Source: Pseudomonadota bacterium
GTDB lineage: Bacteria; Pseudomonadota; Gammaproteobacteria; Steroidobacterales; Steroidobacteraceae
Direction: 5' to 3'
NCBI GenBank assembly: GCA_021850555.1
Contig: JAJZLX010000322.1
Location: 1 to 12,262 of the forward strand
DNA: 12,262 nt
In this document: positions 6,818 through 12,262 of the stretch, piece by piece
How the letters are laid out: every line of letters begins with the position of its first letter
Position numbering within the stretch: the first letter of the stretch is position 1
Program-made: the position numbers and the translations under genes
The notes under the pieces: generated by a model
Told to the model about the DNA's origin: nothing
Seen by the model: only the letters and a program-made list of their open reading frames with translations
The model's database searches: none

Positions 6818-8049
6818 GTGTCAGGACGGGCCGGGCGCGCCAGTTGCACTCGCGCCAAGAGACGATGCCGGGATACGAGACGGCGGCATGGGGCGGGGCT
6901 CGCGTGCGCGTAAAGTCGCGCGCGATCGATGCGGGAATTAACCCTGAGGGGCTGATTCGGGCCGTTCGCGAGGGCTGGCAATCGGCAATCAAGGCGAAAT
7001 CCTCACCCGGGTACATAAAGACGCTGGTCGTGCGTTTCGTGCGCGCGAGCGCATTGGACGTGCCTGGGTCGATCTCGATCGACGATGCACTCGAGCAGAG
7101 ATTCGAGGTCGCGCTCGAGATCACCTGCGGGGTCTGTCGGGTGCGGTGCGTCACGATCCGGCCGTACTGGCCGGAGCTGCGCGATGCGCTCGCGCCTGAG
7201 AATGTGCCCAAGGAACTTCGGCCGTGCGAATCGATCGTGCACATGCCGAATGAAGAGGTGCTCTGGGAATACGTGCAGCGGCAAAGCGCGTATTCTTTGG
7301 CTGAGGTGTATGCAAGACAGTGGATCACGCGCTTCTCGCGTGGGGTCTGCCCCGAGTGTCAGGCCGCGGCACGCAAGCGGATCATCGCCCGTCTCGAGGG
7401 GTTGCGCGGGGTTATCCGGGAGAACGCGGCACGCCGTGAGGCCCAGCTGACTGCGGAGCGGACCGCGGCAGCCGAGCGCGTGCGCCGAGTGCGGGAGGAG
7501 CAAGAGCGGCGCGAAGAACAAAGCCCACCCTATCTTTGCGTGAGCGCGCCGCCAGGGGAGCTCGGGGCGCAGGTGAGCGCGTGGATCCGCCGCGGGTACA
7601 AGGTGTTGGGCGCTCCGGTCTGCGTCGAGGGTGGGATCGCGCAGGCGCTGATCCACCCCGGTATGATGCCTGAGCGCCAGGGTGGAACAGGCTCTCCCGA
7701 GTTGTCGAATGGGGCGAGTCCGCCCGCCGCCCTACCAGGGCCTGCGCGCGCCACTGCTGCGATGGGGCCGCAGGAGAGTGCGCTGGGATCGCCGTGGGCG
7801 GACATCCTCGATCGCTCCATCGAGGGGCTCGGGCTCAGTACGCGCAGCCTCAATTGCCTGAGAGCCCACAACATCCACAAACTCAAAGACCTGGTGCAAT
7901 GCACCGAGTCGCAATTGCTCAACATGCAGAACCTCGGCAAGAGATCGCTTGCCGATATCACCGCCGCGCTCGGGCGGCTTGGTCTCAAGCCCGGCACGCT
8001 CCCCGCCGTCCCGCTGCTGCTCGAAGGCCCGCGGGGATGCGCTTCCTAG
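6814..8049 (+). CDS. Multi-domain protein with C-terminal RNA polymerase alpha-CTD-like domain
   Basis: 411 residues from the ATG at 6814, which overlaps the helicase stop (ATGA) and has GGAGG six bases upstream; an upstream in-frame start at 6745 is less likely. Domains in order: an unrecognised N-terminal part; a possible zinc-binding segment with C105-x2-C108 (plus C112) and C179-x2-C182; a charged coiled coil (about 185-237); a DUF1737-like stretch (about 241-282: ELGAQVSAWIRRGYKVLG ending QALIHPG); a Pro/Ala/Gly-rich linker; and an alphaCTD-like domain (about 328-394). The last aligns without gaps to E. coli RpoA from R265 to S299, and R344, N347, C348, G375 and S378 match its DNA-binding residues R265, N268, C269, G296 and S299, with R377 in place of K298. 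The sigma-contacting acidic residues (D259, E261) are replaced by Gly. It probably binds DNA; the rest of its role is unknown. Confidence 0.85.
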   Translation: MSVRTGRARQLHSRQETMPGYETAAWGGARVRVKSRAIDAGINPEGLIRAVREGWQSAIKAKSSPGYIKTLVVRFVRASALDVPGSISIDDALEQRFEVALEITCGVCRVRCVTIRPYWPELRDALAPENVPKELRPCESIVHMPNEEVLWEYVQRQSAYSLAEVYARQWITRFSRGVCPECQAAARKRIIARLEGLRGVIRENAARREAQLTAERTAAAERVRRVREEQERREEQSPPYLCVSAPPGELGAQVSAWIRRGYKVLGAPVCVEGGIAQALIHPGMMPERQGGTGSPELSNGASPPAALPGPARATAAMGPQESALGSPWADILDRSIEGLGLSTRSLNCLRAHNIHKLKDLVQCTESQLLNMQNLGKRSLADITAALGRLGLKPGTLPAVPLLLEGPRGCAS

Positions 8050-8446
8050 CTGCGGCTAGCCCTGCGGCGAAGTGGCGCTCAGAGCCCAATTTCCGTTCAA
8101 ACCGTCGGATTTATCCGCTCGCCTGGGATAGATGTACGGGTTAGACTGAACCTGACACATCGAGAATTTTTTGCCGCGACGCGCGCGGATCGTTGGCCTG
8201 AACGATGACGCCGAATAGTCTGATCGGCGTATTAAGTGAGAGATTTTCTCAAGATGTCGAGGACGGGAAGATGGTGGGTGGGGGTGGGGTAGAAGCTTCT
8301 GGCCTGGGCGGCACGCGGGTTTGCGTGAGCTGGCCATCGCCCGGATGCAGAGCACGCGGCTGCGGAGGAACGAGTGCTGTGCGCACGAGAGGCGGCGAAG
8401 CGTCGTGAGACAGAGCCCAGTGCCCCTTTGGGTTGGAGGATTTTCG
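8050..8446 (+). other. Intergenic leader, about 400 bp, upstream of the membrane protein
   Basis: This holds promoter copy A and a leader of about 290 nt. No gene here is convincing. A 67-codon frame (8205-8408) opens with ATG but has no ribosome binding site and its composition becomes implausible after about 23 residues. A G-rich run (8276-8290) lies inside it. A second frame from about 8329 reads through into the next gene without a start. The region could hide a small gene broken by an indel. Confidence 0.4.
8092..8147 (+). promoter_or_regulatory. Predicted promoter with degenerate TCCG-N9-TCGGA site (copy A)
   Basis: TCCGT (8092-8096) and TCGGA (8105-8109) sit one base further apart than in the other copies, and the first arm has one mismatch. 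The second arm continues TCGGATTTATCCG (8105-8117), identical to 10079-10091. A -10-like TAGACT at 8142-8147 starts 37 bp after the arm, within TTAGACTGAA; the copy at 10114 reads TTAAACTGAA. Further shared bases include CGCC near the -35 position and CATCG followed by a T-rich tract downstream. It would drive the membrane/DUF5131 pair. Confidence 0.55.
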
Positions 8447-8927
8447 ATGAGCAATCAAATTCATCCCAGATTTCAAGCCCGCTCGCGCGCGCGGATGGGG
8501 CTGAGCGTGAGTTTTGGCGCGCTCGTCACGCCGGTCGTGGCGTCCGTCCTGCGGGGGGGTATTGCCCGCTGGAGCGGTGCCGACGAGCTATTACTGGGGC
8601 GGGGAATTTATCCAGGCGGTGAGGGCTGGGTACGGGGGGTACTTGCTCGCCGCCGCAGGAGTGTTCATCGCGGGTGTGGTTGCTGTAGCCCGCGTCTTCC
8701 CGCGCTCGAGGTGGGGTTTCCTCGTCAACGTGACTGTGAGCTTTTCGCCTGTCGTGTGGCTCGGTTTCTTCGACGAACCGCTCGCCACGCTTGCACGCCG
8801 ACCGGTCTTCCCGCTGTGGACCTCCGTGACGGTGCTCGTGTTCTTGCTTTGGGCGCCGGTGATGTATTTTCTACCTTCGCTATTGAGTTTCTGGGGCGCG
8901 CGTGAAGGACATCGGAGAACACCTTGA
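8447..8927 (+). CDS. Small four-helix membrane protein, frame broken at a G7 tract
   Basis: I do not recognise this family. The ATG at 8447 has a strong GGAGG seven bases upstream and begins MSNQIHPRFQARSRARMG, then a hydrophobic SVSFGALVTPVVASVL. That frame then loses protein-like character after a G7 run at 8553-8559. The next frame, from there to the TGA at 8925, encodes three clear membrane segments: GGYLLAAAGVFIAGVVAVA, FLVNVTVSFSPVVWLGFF and SVTVLVFLLWAPVMYFLP. With one G fewer the two parts join into about 159 residues with four helices. The downstream frame alone could start only at TTG 8514, with no ribosome binding site. Possible causes are a sequencing error, a mutation, phase variation or a programmed shift. 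It lies 28 bp before the DUF5131 gene and probably shares its transcript. Confidence 0.6.
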
Positions 8928-8955
8928 GGCGAACTGAACGCACGCGAGTGATGTG

Positions 8956-9987
8956 ATGGGCGAGCACAGCAAAATCGAGTGGTGCGAACACACATTCAAC
9001 CCCTGGTGGGGGTGCTCGAGGATCTCTCCTGCCTGCGATTATTGCTATGCGGCCACGCACGCCCATCGGCTCGGCTTCACGGCGCTGTGGGCGGGCGAGC
9101 GGCGCGAGTTCGGCGAGAAGCATTGGCTGGCGCCGCTGCGTTGGAATGCGCGTGCGCTGCACACCGGCCGCCGTGAACGTGTCTTTTGTGCCTCGATGGC
9201 CGACGTGTTCGATACCGATGCGCCGGCGGGCGCGCGCGAGGTGCTCTGGGGTCTGATCGAGACGACCCCGGCGCTCGAGTGGCTTTTGCTGACCAAGCGC
9301 ATCGGGAATGCGGCGCGCATGCTGCCGGCGGCCTGGCTCGAGGCGCCGCGGCCGAACGTGTGGCTGGGAGCGACGTTCTGCAATCAGGCCGAGGTCGAGC
9401 GCGATCTGTGGAAGCTGCTCGCGGTGCCCGCGGTCATCCACTTCGCATCCTTCGAGCCATTGCTCGGGCCAGTCTCTTTGCGGTGGCTCCCAAGATGGGT
9501 GCGCGAGGGGCGTCCGACCGCGCTCGATCCAAGCGGCCATACCGATCACCTGGACGGGCTGCGCGGGCTCGACTGGGTGATCTGTGGGGGCGAGAGCGGG
9601 CCGCACGCGCGGCCGATGGATCCTGCCTGGGCGCGCACGTTGCGCGACCAGTGTGTTGAGGCCGGCGTGCCCTATCTCTTCAAGCAATGGGGAGAGTGGC
9701 TCGGCGGCGAGGTCTTCTCGAAGGAGGTCGACGGGACGATCCAGGGCGGGTTCTGCCGGCATCAGGACGGTACCGAGGACGTGCACCGCGGCGCGCAGGA
9801 CCACTGGTGGAGTGGGGATGCGTTCAGCGGGATGCTGAGTTCGAAGGTGGGCAAGCGCGTCGCCGGACGAACGCTCGACGGGCGCACATGGGACGAAGTT
9901 CCGCGCGTGTACGCAGGGCCGGCGCCCTCTGGTGTTGACCCCGCTGACCCGTCCGACCTCGAGCGACAGTTGTTTTGTCCGGTCTGA
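8956..9987 (+). CDS. DUF5131 (phage Gp37/Gp68 family) protein
   Basis: 343 residues from the ATG at 8956 (a GTG lies one codon upstream; neither has a strong ribosome binding site). The start MGEHSKIEWCEHTFNPWWGC is typical of DUF5131, and C20-x6-C27-x2-C30 gives a three-cysteine cluster reminiscent of radical-SAM iron-sulphur sites. Other family features are ASMADVFD, WLLLTKR, WLGATFCNQ, HFASFEPLLGPV, and ICGGESGPHARPM leading to ARTLRDQC, GVPYLFKQWGEW. The family is frequent on phages and plasmids, and its reaction is not established as far as I know. The tail after about residue 260 (HRGAQDHWWSGD and KVGKRVAGRTLDGRTWDEVP) also fits longer members, where a KxxGRxLDGRxxxxxP end is common. 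It follows the membrane protein and precedes promoter copy B. Confidence 0.88.
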   Translation: MGEHSKIEWCEHTFNPWWGCSRISPACDYCYAATHAHRLGFTALWAGERREFGEKHWLAPLRWNARALHTGRRERVFCASMADVFDTDAPAGAREVLWGLIETTPALEWLLLTKRIGNAARMLPAAWLEAPRPNVWLGATFCNQAEVERDLWKLLAVPAVIHFASFEPLLGPVSLRWLPRWVREGRPTALDPSGHTDHLDGLRGLDWVICGGESGPHARPMDPAWARTLRDQCVEAGVPYLFKQWGEWLGGEVFSKEVDGTIQGGFCRHQDGTEDVHRGAQDHWWSGDAFSGMLSSKVGKRVAGRTLDGRTWDEVPRVYAGPAPSGVDPADPSDLERQLFCPV

Positions 9988-10066
9988 TCTGGCGGTGGAC
10001 CGGAGGTTTCCGAATCGGCGCCGGTTTTGCCCGTCCTGAGTCCGCATGCTCCGACCGAAGTGGATT

Positions 10067-10120
10067 TCCGAATAAACATCGGATTTATCCGTTCGCCGGC
10101 CGAGCGCGGGGAGTTAAACT
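10067..10120 (+). promoter_or_regulatory. Predicted promoter with TCCGA-N7-TCGGA palindrome (copy B)
   Basis: TCCGA (10067-10071), spacer ATAAACA and TCGGA (10079-10083) form the palindrome, continuing to ATTTATCCG as in copy A. TTCGCC (10092-10097) and TAAACT (10115-10120) are separated by 17 bp and could be weak -35 and -10 boxes. The first arm and the first bases of its spacer, TCCGAATAA, are identical to copy D on the other strand. The start of transcription would be near 10127, about 106 nt before the HTH gene. The region between 9988 and 10232 holds no gene. Confidence 0.6.
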
Positions 10121-10232
10121 GAATGAGTGCATCGGGATATTTTGTCGCATCCTGGGTGACAGGATGGCCGCAGGGAACTCATGCAGTCCCCGGCCCGCGC
10201 ATTTTCGATTCCCGCAATCGGACGTGAACTGT

Positions 10233-10748
10233 ATGATGACAGCCAAAGAAAACCGCCGCGCGAATGTCAAGAAGCTCGTCGAGCAATACGGCGGCCAAGC
10301 CGAGTTTGCGAAAAGGATCGGGAAAGACCCGGCGCAGATCAGCCAGTGGGCGACGGCGGCCAAATCGCATCGCGGCAAACCCCGCGGAATGTCAGATGAC
10401 ATGGCCCGCTACATCGAAAGAAACTGCGGACTCGATCGCGGTTGGATGGACACTGACCATAACACTTCGTCGGGAGCGGCTCCCTACAGAGTGTCGTCCA
10501 CTCCACGTTCTGCTGAAGACGGTGGTGAAGCTGACGTATCGAGCGCTCCAAGCGTCATCAAAGGTCGCAAAATGAGGCTCCGAGGGGCACGATCGGAGAA
10601 ACGGCAGGACCCCCCCCCCAAAGAGAGACCCCTGCGAAGGCCAGAACCGGGGACGGGAAGAGTAAGGGTCAGCGCATTGCCGAACTTCGCAAGGCTATGG
10701 GGTGGAGACCGGCCGAGCTCGCCAGGCGCGTCGGCGTCTCACGGATGA
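10233..10748 (+). CDS. HTH repressor-like protein (frame probably shifts at a C10 tract)
   Basis: From ATG 10233 (or 10236) the first 76 residues read like a phage or plasmid XRE-type repressor: VKKLVEQYGGQAEFAKRIGK, DPAQISQWATAAKSHRGKPR, then MSDDMARYIERNCGL and DRGWMDTDH. After that comes a polar Ser/Pro/Arg-rich linker without clear domain character. The frame crosses a run of ten C (10610-10619) and ends at 10748. Past the C run this frame looks non-coding, while another frame starts a second HTH domain. If one more C were present, the two would join into one protein with tandem HTH domains. It is the first gene after promoter copy B and could act on the palindromes in its own promoter. 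No S24 peptidase domain is visible, so LexA-like self-cleavage is not expected. Confidence 0.65.
   Translation: MMTAKENRRANVKKLVEQYGGQAEFAKRIGKDPAQISQWATAAKSHRGKPRGMSDDMARYIERNCGLDRGWMDTDHNTSSGAAPYRVSSTPRSAEDGGEADVSSAPSVIKGRKMRLRGARSEKRQDPPPKERPLRRPEPGTGRVRVSALPNFARLWGGDRPSSPGASASHG
10610..10619 (+). repeat. C10 homopolymer between two HTH segments
   Basis: Ten consecutive C lie at the exact point where the coding frame appears to change from that of the first HTH protein to that of the second HTH segment. Such tracts are prone to slippage during replication and transcription and to sequencing length errors. Confidence 0.9.
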
Positions 10749-11044
10749 CCGTCTGTCAGTGGGAATCTGGGGCGATCAAAGACATCAAGAACGCCACGTT
10801 TAGCCGGCTGGCCCTGCTACTGGGCTGTTCGGAGAGGCGTCTGGCTACCGGGGTCGACGAGAGAGATTCTCGGCATGATGATCGGGCGCGAATGGAGTTC
10901 TTGAATCGGATGCGTGCGAGCGTGCAGTTCACTCCGGATAGGAAGTGGACGGTGTGGTACAGCCACAGGAATCGCGTTTTTCTCAAGCAAGGGAACACTC
11001 TGCGGGCGACGATCGATTCAGCGAGGGAGTCGCTAGGGGAATGA
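10697..11044 (+). CDS. Second XRE-type HTH segment, probably the C-terminal half of the preceding gene
   Basis: The HTH reads RPAELARRVGVSRMTVCQWE (10703-10762), followed by SGAIKDI, a helix FSRLALLLGC and a tail ending TIDSARESLGE. The first helix of the fold, GQRIAELRKAMGW, starts at 10667, upstream of the only usable start codon (ATG 10697). Back to the stop at 10532 this frame has no ATG, GTG or TTG. So a protein started at 10697 would lack helix 1, whereas a shift at the C10 tract supplies it. The residues before the helix (ETPAKARTGDGKSKGQ) look like a natural linker. About 75 residues follow the recognition region (FTPDRKWTVWYSHRNRVFLK), not recognised. It overlaps the UDG start by ATGA. 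Confidence 0.6.
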   Translation: MGWRPAELARRVGVSRMTVCQWESGAIKDIKNATFSRLALLLGCSERRLATGVDERDSRHDDRARMEFLNRMRASVQFTPDRKWTVWYSHRNRVFLKQGNTLRATIDSARESLGE

Positions 11045-11736
11045 GCCCGGCGGCGCCGAAAAGCGGGGGCATCCGCTCGCGCGCTGTGGAACGTTCTGCG
11101 TGCGAGGGATTGCTGCAGAAGCTGCTCGCGGTGCGTCTGCCTGATGTGTTCAATCCATGGGCGGACGTCGATCCTATGGACTTGTCGATCAGCGCGCCGG
11201 CTCGCCGCCTCGAGCGGTTGCGCGCACACTTCGCAGTGCGGCCGGCGGTGGTGCTCTGCGGAGAGGCGCCCGGGTATCAGGGGTGCCATTTCAGCGGCAT
11301 CCCGTTCACGTCAGAAGCGCTGCTGTGCGAAGGGGCGATCCCTCGGTGTGAGACAAGCCCACGGCTGACCACCCGTCCTCGCCCCTGGTCTGAGCCCTCC
11401 GCGCGGATCGTGTGGAAGGCGCTCTACGAATTCGGTCTCGCCGAGCGCACGGTGCTCTGGAACACCTTCGCGTTTCACCCGTACAGGCCTGGCGAGCCCT
11501 ATACCAACCGCACCCCGCGGTCCGATGAGATCGAGTCGAATGCCGAGATCCTGCGCGCAGTGCTCACTCATTTCGTGGACCAGGGGGCCGCAGTTGTCGC
11601 GGTGGGGCGGGTGGCCGAGCGCACGCTGCAGCGGCTCGGGGTCACCGTGCGCACTCAGGTGCAGCATCCCGCGTACGGCGGTGCCCCAAAGTTTCGCGCC
11701 GGGCTCGCAGAGCTTGCGCGCGAGGCGATCGGATAG
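11041..11736 (+). CDS. Uracil-DNA glycosylase superfamily protein
   Basis: 231 residues from the ATG at 11041, which overlaps the preceding stop by ATGA. It carries UDG-superfamily landmarks: VVLCGEAPGYQGCHFSGIPF (70-89) with the GEAPG motif followed by GIPFTSE, then LWNTFAFHPYRPGE (139-152), a strand and helix AVVAVGRVAERTLQRLG (184-200), and the carboxy-terminal HPAYGGAPKFRAGL (209-222), which takes the place of the HPS-type loop. This agrees with a group of plasmid and phage UDG-like proteins of about 200-230 residues. They would remove uracil from DNA as the first step of base-excision repair, but the catalytic Asp/Glu cannot be assigned with certainty. It lies 4 bp ahead of RNase HI, suggesting joint production. 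N-terminal residues 1-60 are not recognised. Confidence 0.8.
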   Translation: MSPAAPKSGGIRSRAVERSACEGLLQKLLAVRLPDVFNPWADVDPMDLSISAPARRLERLRAHFAVRPAVVLCGEAPGYQGCHFSGIPFTSEALLCEGAIPRCETSPRLTTRPRPWSEPSARIVWKALYEFGLAERTVLWNTFAFHPYRPGEPYTNRTPRSDEIESNAEILRAVLTHFVDQGAAVVAVGRVAERTLQRLGVTVRTQVQHPAYGGAPKFRAGLAELAREAIG

Positions 11737-11740
11737 TCCT

Positions 11741-12262
11741 GTGGACAGCTCTACTCCGGCAGCCGAACAGTTATCGCTCTTCGATGCGGTCGTGGCGACG
11801 TACGAGGAACCCCGATGGGCAGTTTATTCCGACGGCGGGTGCGCGCCGCACAATCCCGGGCCTTGCGCCTGGGGCGCGGTGATCGAGCCGCCGGACGGTG
11901 AGTCTATCGAGCGCAACGGGTTCCTCGGCCATGGCACGAATCAGATCGCAGAGCTCACCGGGGCGATCGAGGGATTGAAGGCGACCCCGGTTGGCGCTTC
12001 GGTGCTGCTGGTGTCCGACAGCCAGTACGTGATCAAAGGCCTCACCGAGTGGCGGCACGGCTGGGAGCGGCGAGGATGGCGCAACAGCCAGGGCGATCCG
12101 GTCGCGAACGGTCACCTCTGGCGCGCGCTCTTCGCACTCGCCGATCAGCGACGGGTGCAGGCGCGATGGGTGAAGGGTCACGCGGGACATCCGCAGAACG
12201 AGCGTGCGGACAAGCTCGCCAGCCAGGCGCTCGCCGCGGCGCGACTGAATCGGCACGAGGTA
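11741..12262 (+). CDS. rnhA: RNase HI with N-terminal clamp-binding motif (C-terminus cut by window edge)
   Basis: The frame is open for 174 codons from GTG 11741 to the right edge. RNase HI cleaves the RNA strand of RNA:DNA hybrids. The acidic active site is complete: D31 (YSDGGCAPHNPGP), E71 (NQIAELTGAIEGL), D93 (LVSDSQYVIKG) and D157 (NERADKLA), with the flexible-loop His H147 in WVKGHAGH. The basic handle region (WRHGWERRGWR) is present, so it resembles E. coli RnhA rather than handle-less forms. The extra N-terminus of about 25 residues contains QLSLF (10-14), the bacterial beta-clamp-binding consensus. The GTG lies 4 bp after the UDG stop with no strong ribosome binding site, suggesting coupled translation. 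A plasmid copy would help to remove primers or R-loops during replication. Confidence 0.93.
   Translation, partial: MDSSTPAAEQLSLFDAVVATYEEPRWAVYSDGGCAPHNPGPCAWGAVIEPPDGESIERNGFLGHGTNQIAELTGAIEGLKATPVGASVLLVSDSQYVIKGLTEWRHGWERRGWRNSQGDPVANGHLWRALFALADQRRVQARWVKGHAGHPQNERADKLASQALAAARLNRHEV

Noticed and set aside
8205..8408. 67-codon frame starting at an ATG in the leader of the membrane protein
   Set aside because: First 20 residues look plausible but there is no ribosome binding site, and the remainder is Gly/Cys/Arg-rich with other frames equally open. Kept only as a possible broken small gene.
10007..10016. TTTCCGAATCGG as a further regulon site
   Set aside because: The half-sites abut without the 7-base spacer and no -10 lies at the expected distance.
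8725..10047. Long minus-strand open frame (440 codons) opposite the DUF5131 gene
   Set aside because: It is a GC-rich shadow: Arg/Pro/His-heavy, no recognisable motifs, no ribosome binding site, and the plus strand encodes a clear family member.

Overview
The window looks like part of a conjugative plasmid or integrative conjugative element from a GC-rich proteobacterium. Two recognisable F-type (MPF-F) transfer proteins, TraW and TraU, form the end of a leftward operon. A rightward block carries DNA-metabolism and regulatory genes: RecD2-like helicase, uracil-DNA glycosylase, RNase HI and helix-turn-helix proteins. No rRNA, tRNA, CRISPR array, transposase or chromosomal housekeeping cluster was seen. 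The host cannot be named from this sequence alone.

Left half (1-3530, minus strand). The genes in transcription order are: a winged-helix, Replic_Relax/MobC-like protein; a DUF2274-like small protein; a protein that reads like a diverged sigma factor; TraW; and TraU, cut by the window edge. Sigma-like/TraW and TraW/TraU overlap, so translation is probably coupled. Positions 3531-4471 form a divergent intergenic region with a TATAAT-type promoter, a perfect 10-bp inverted repeat, two 35-bp direct repeats exactly 100 bp apart, and the promoter of the rightward genes. It holds no credible gene.

Right half (4472-12262, plus strand). First comes a RecD2-like helicase overlapping by ATGA with a 411-aa protein. 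That protein has a Cys-rich segment, a coiled coil, a DUF1737-like segment and a C-terminal domain closely matching the C-terminal domain of the RNA polymerase alpha subunit. Next is a small four-helix membrane protein whose frame is broken at a G7 tract, then a DUF5131 (phage Gp37/Gp68) protein. Last is a cluster of an HTH repressor-like protein, a second HTH segment in another frame separated by a C10 tract, a UDG-superfamily protein, and an RNase HI that runs off the window.

The main new observation is a family of four related promoter regions. Each has a palindrome TCCGA-N7-TCGGA (one copy degenerate with N8) whose second arm starts 36-37 bp upstream of a -10-like hexamer. They precede the tra operon (reverse strand, near 2607-2660), the helicase/alphaCTD operon (4196-4250), the membrane/DUF5131 pair (8092-8147) and the HTH/UDG/RNase H cluster (10067-10120). 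This suggests one element-encoded regulator controls transfer and maintenance genes together. The palindrome lies about -60 to -44, where an activator or an alphaCTD would bind. The element encodes several candidate binders: the alphaCTD fusion, the two HTH segments and the sigma-like protein.
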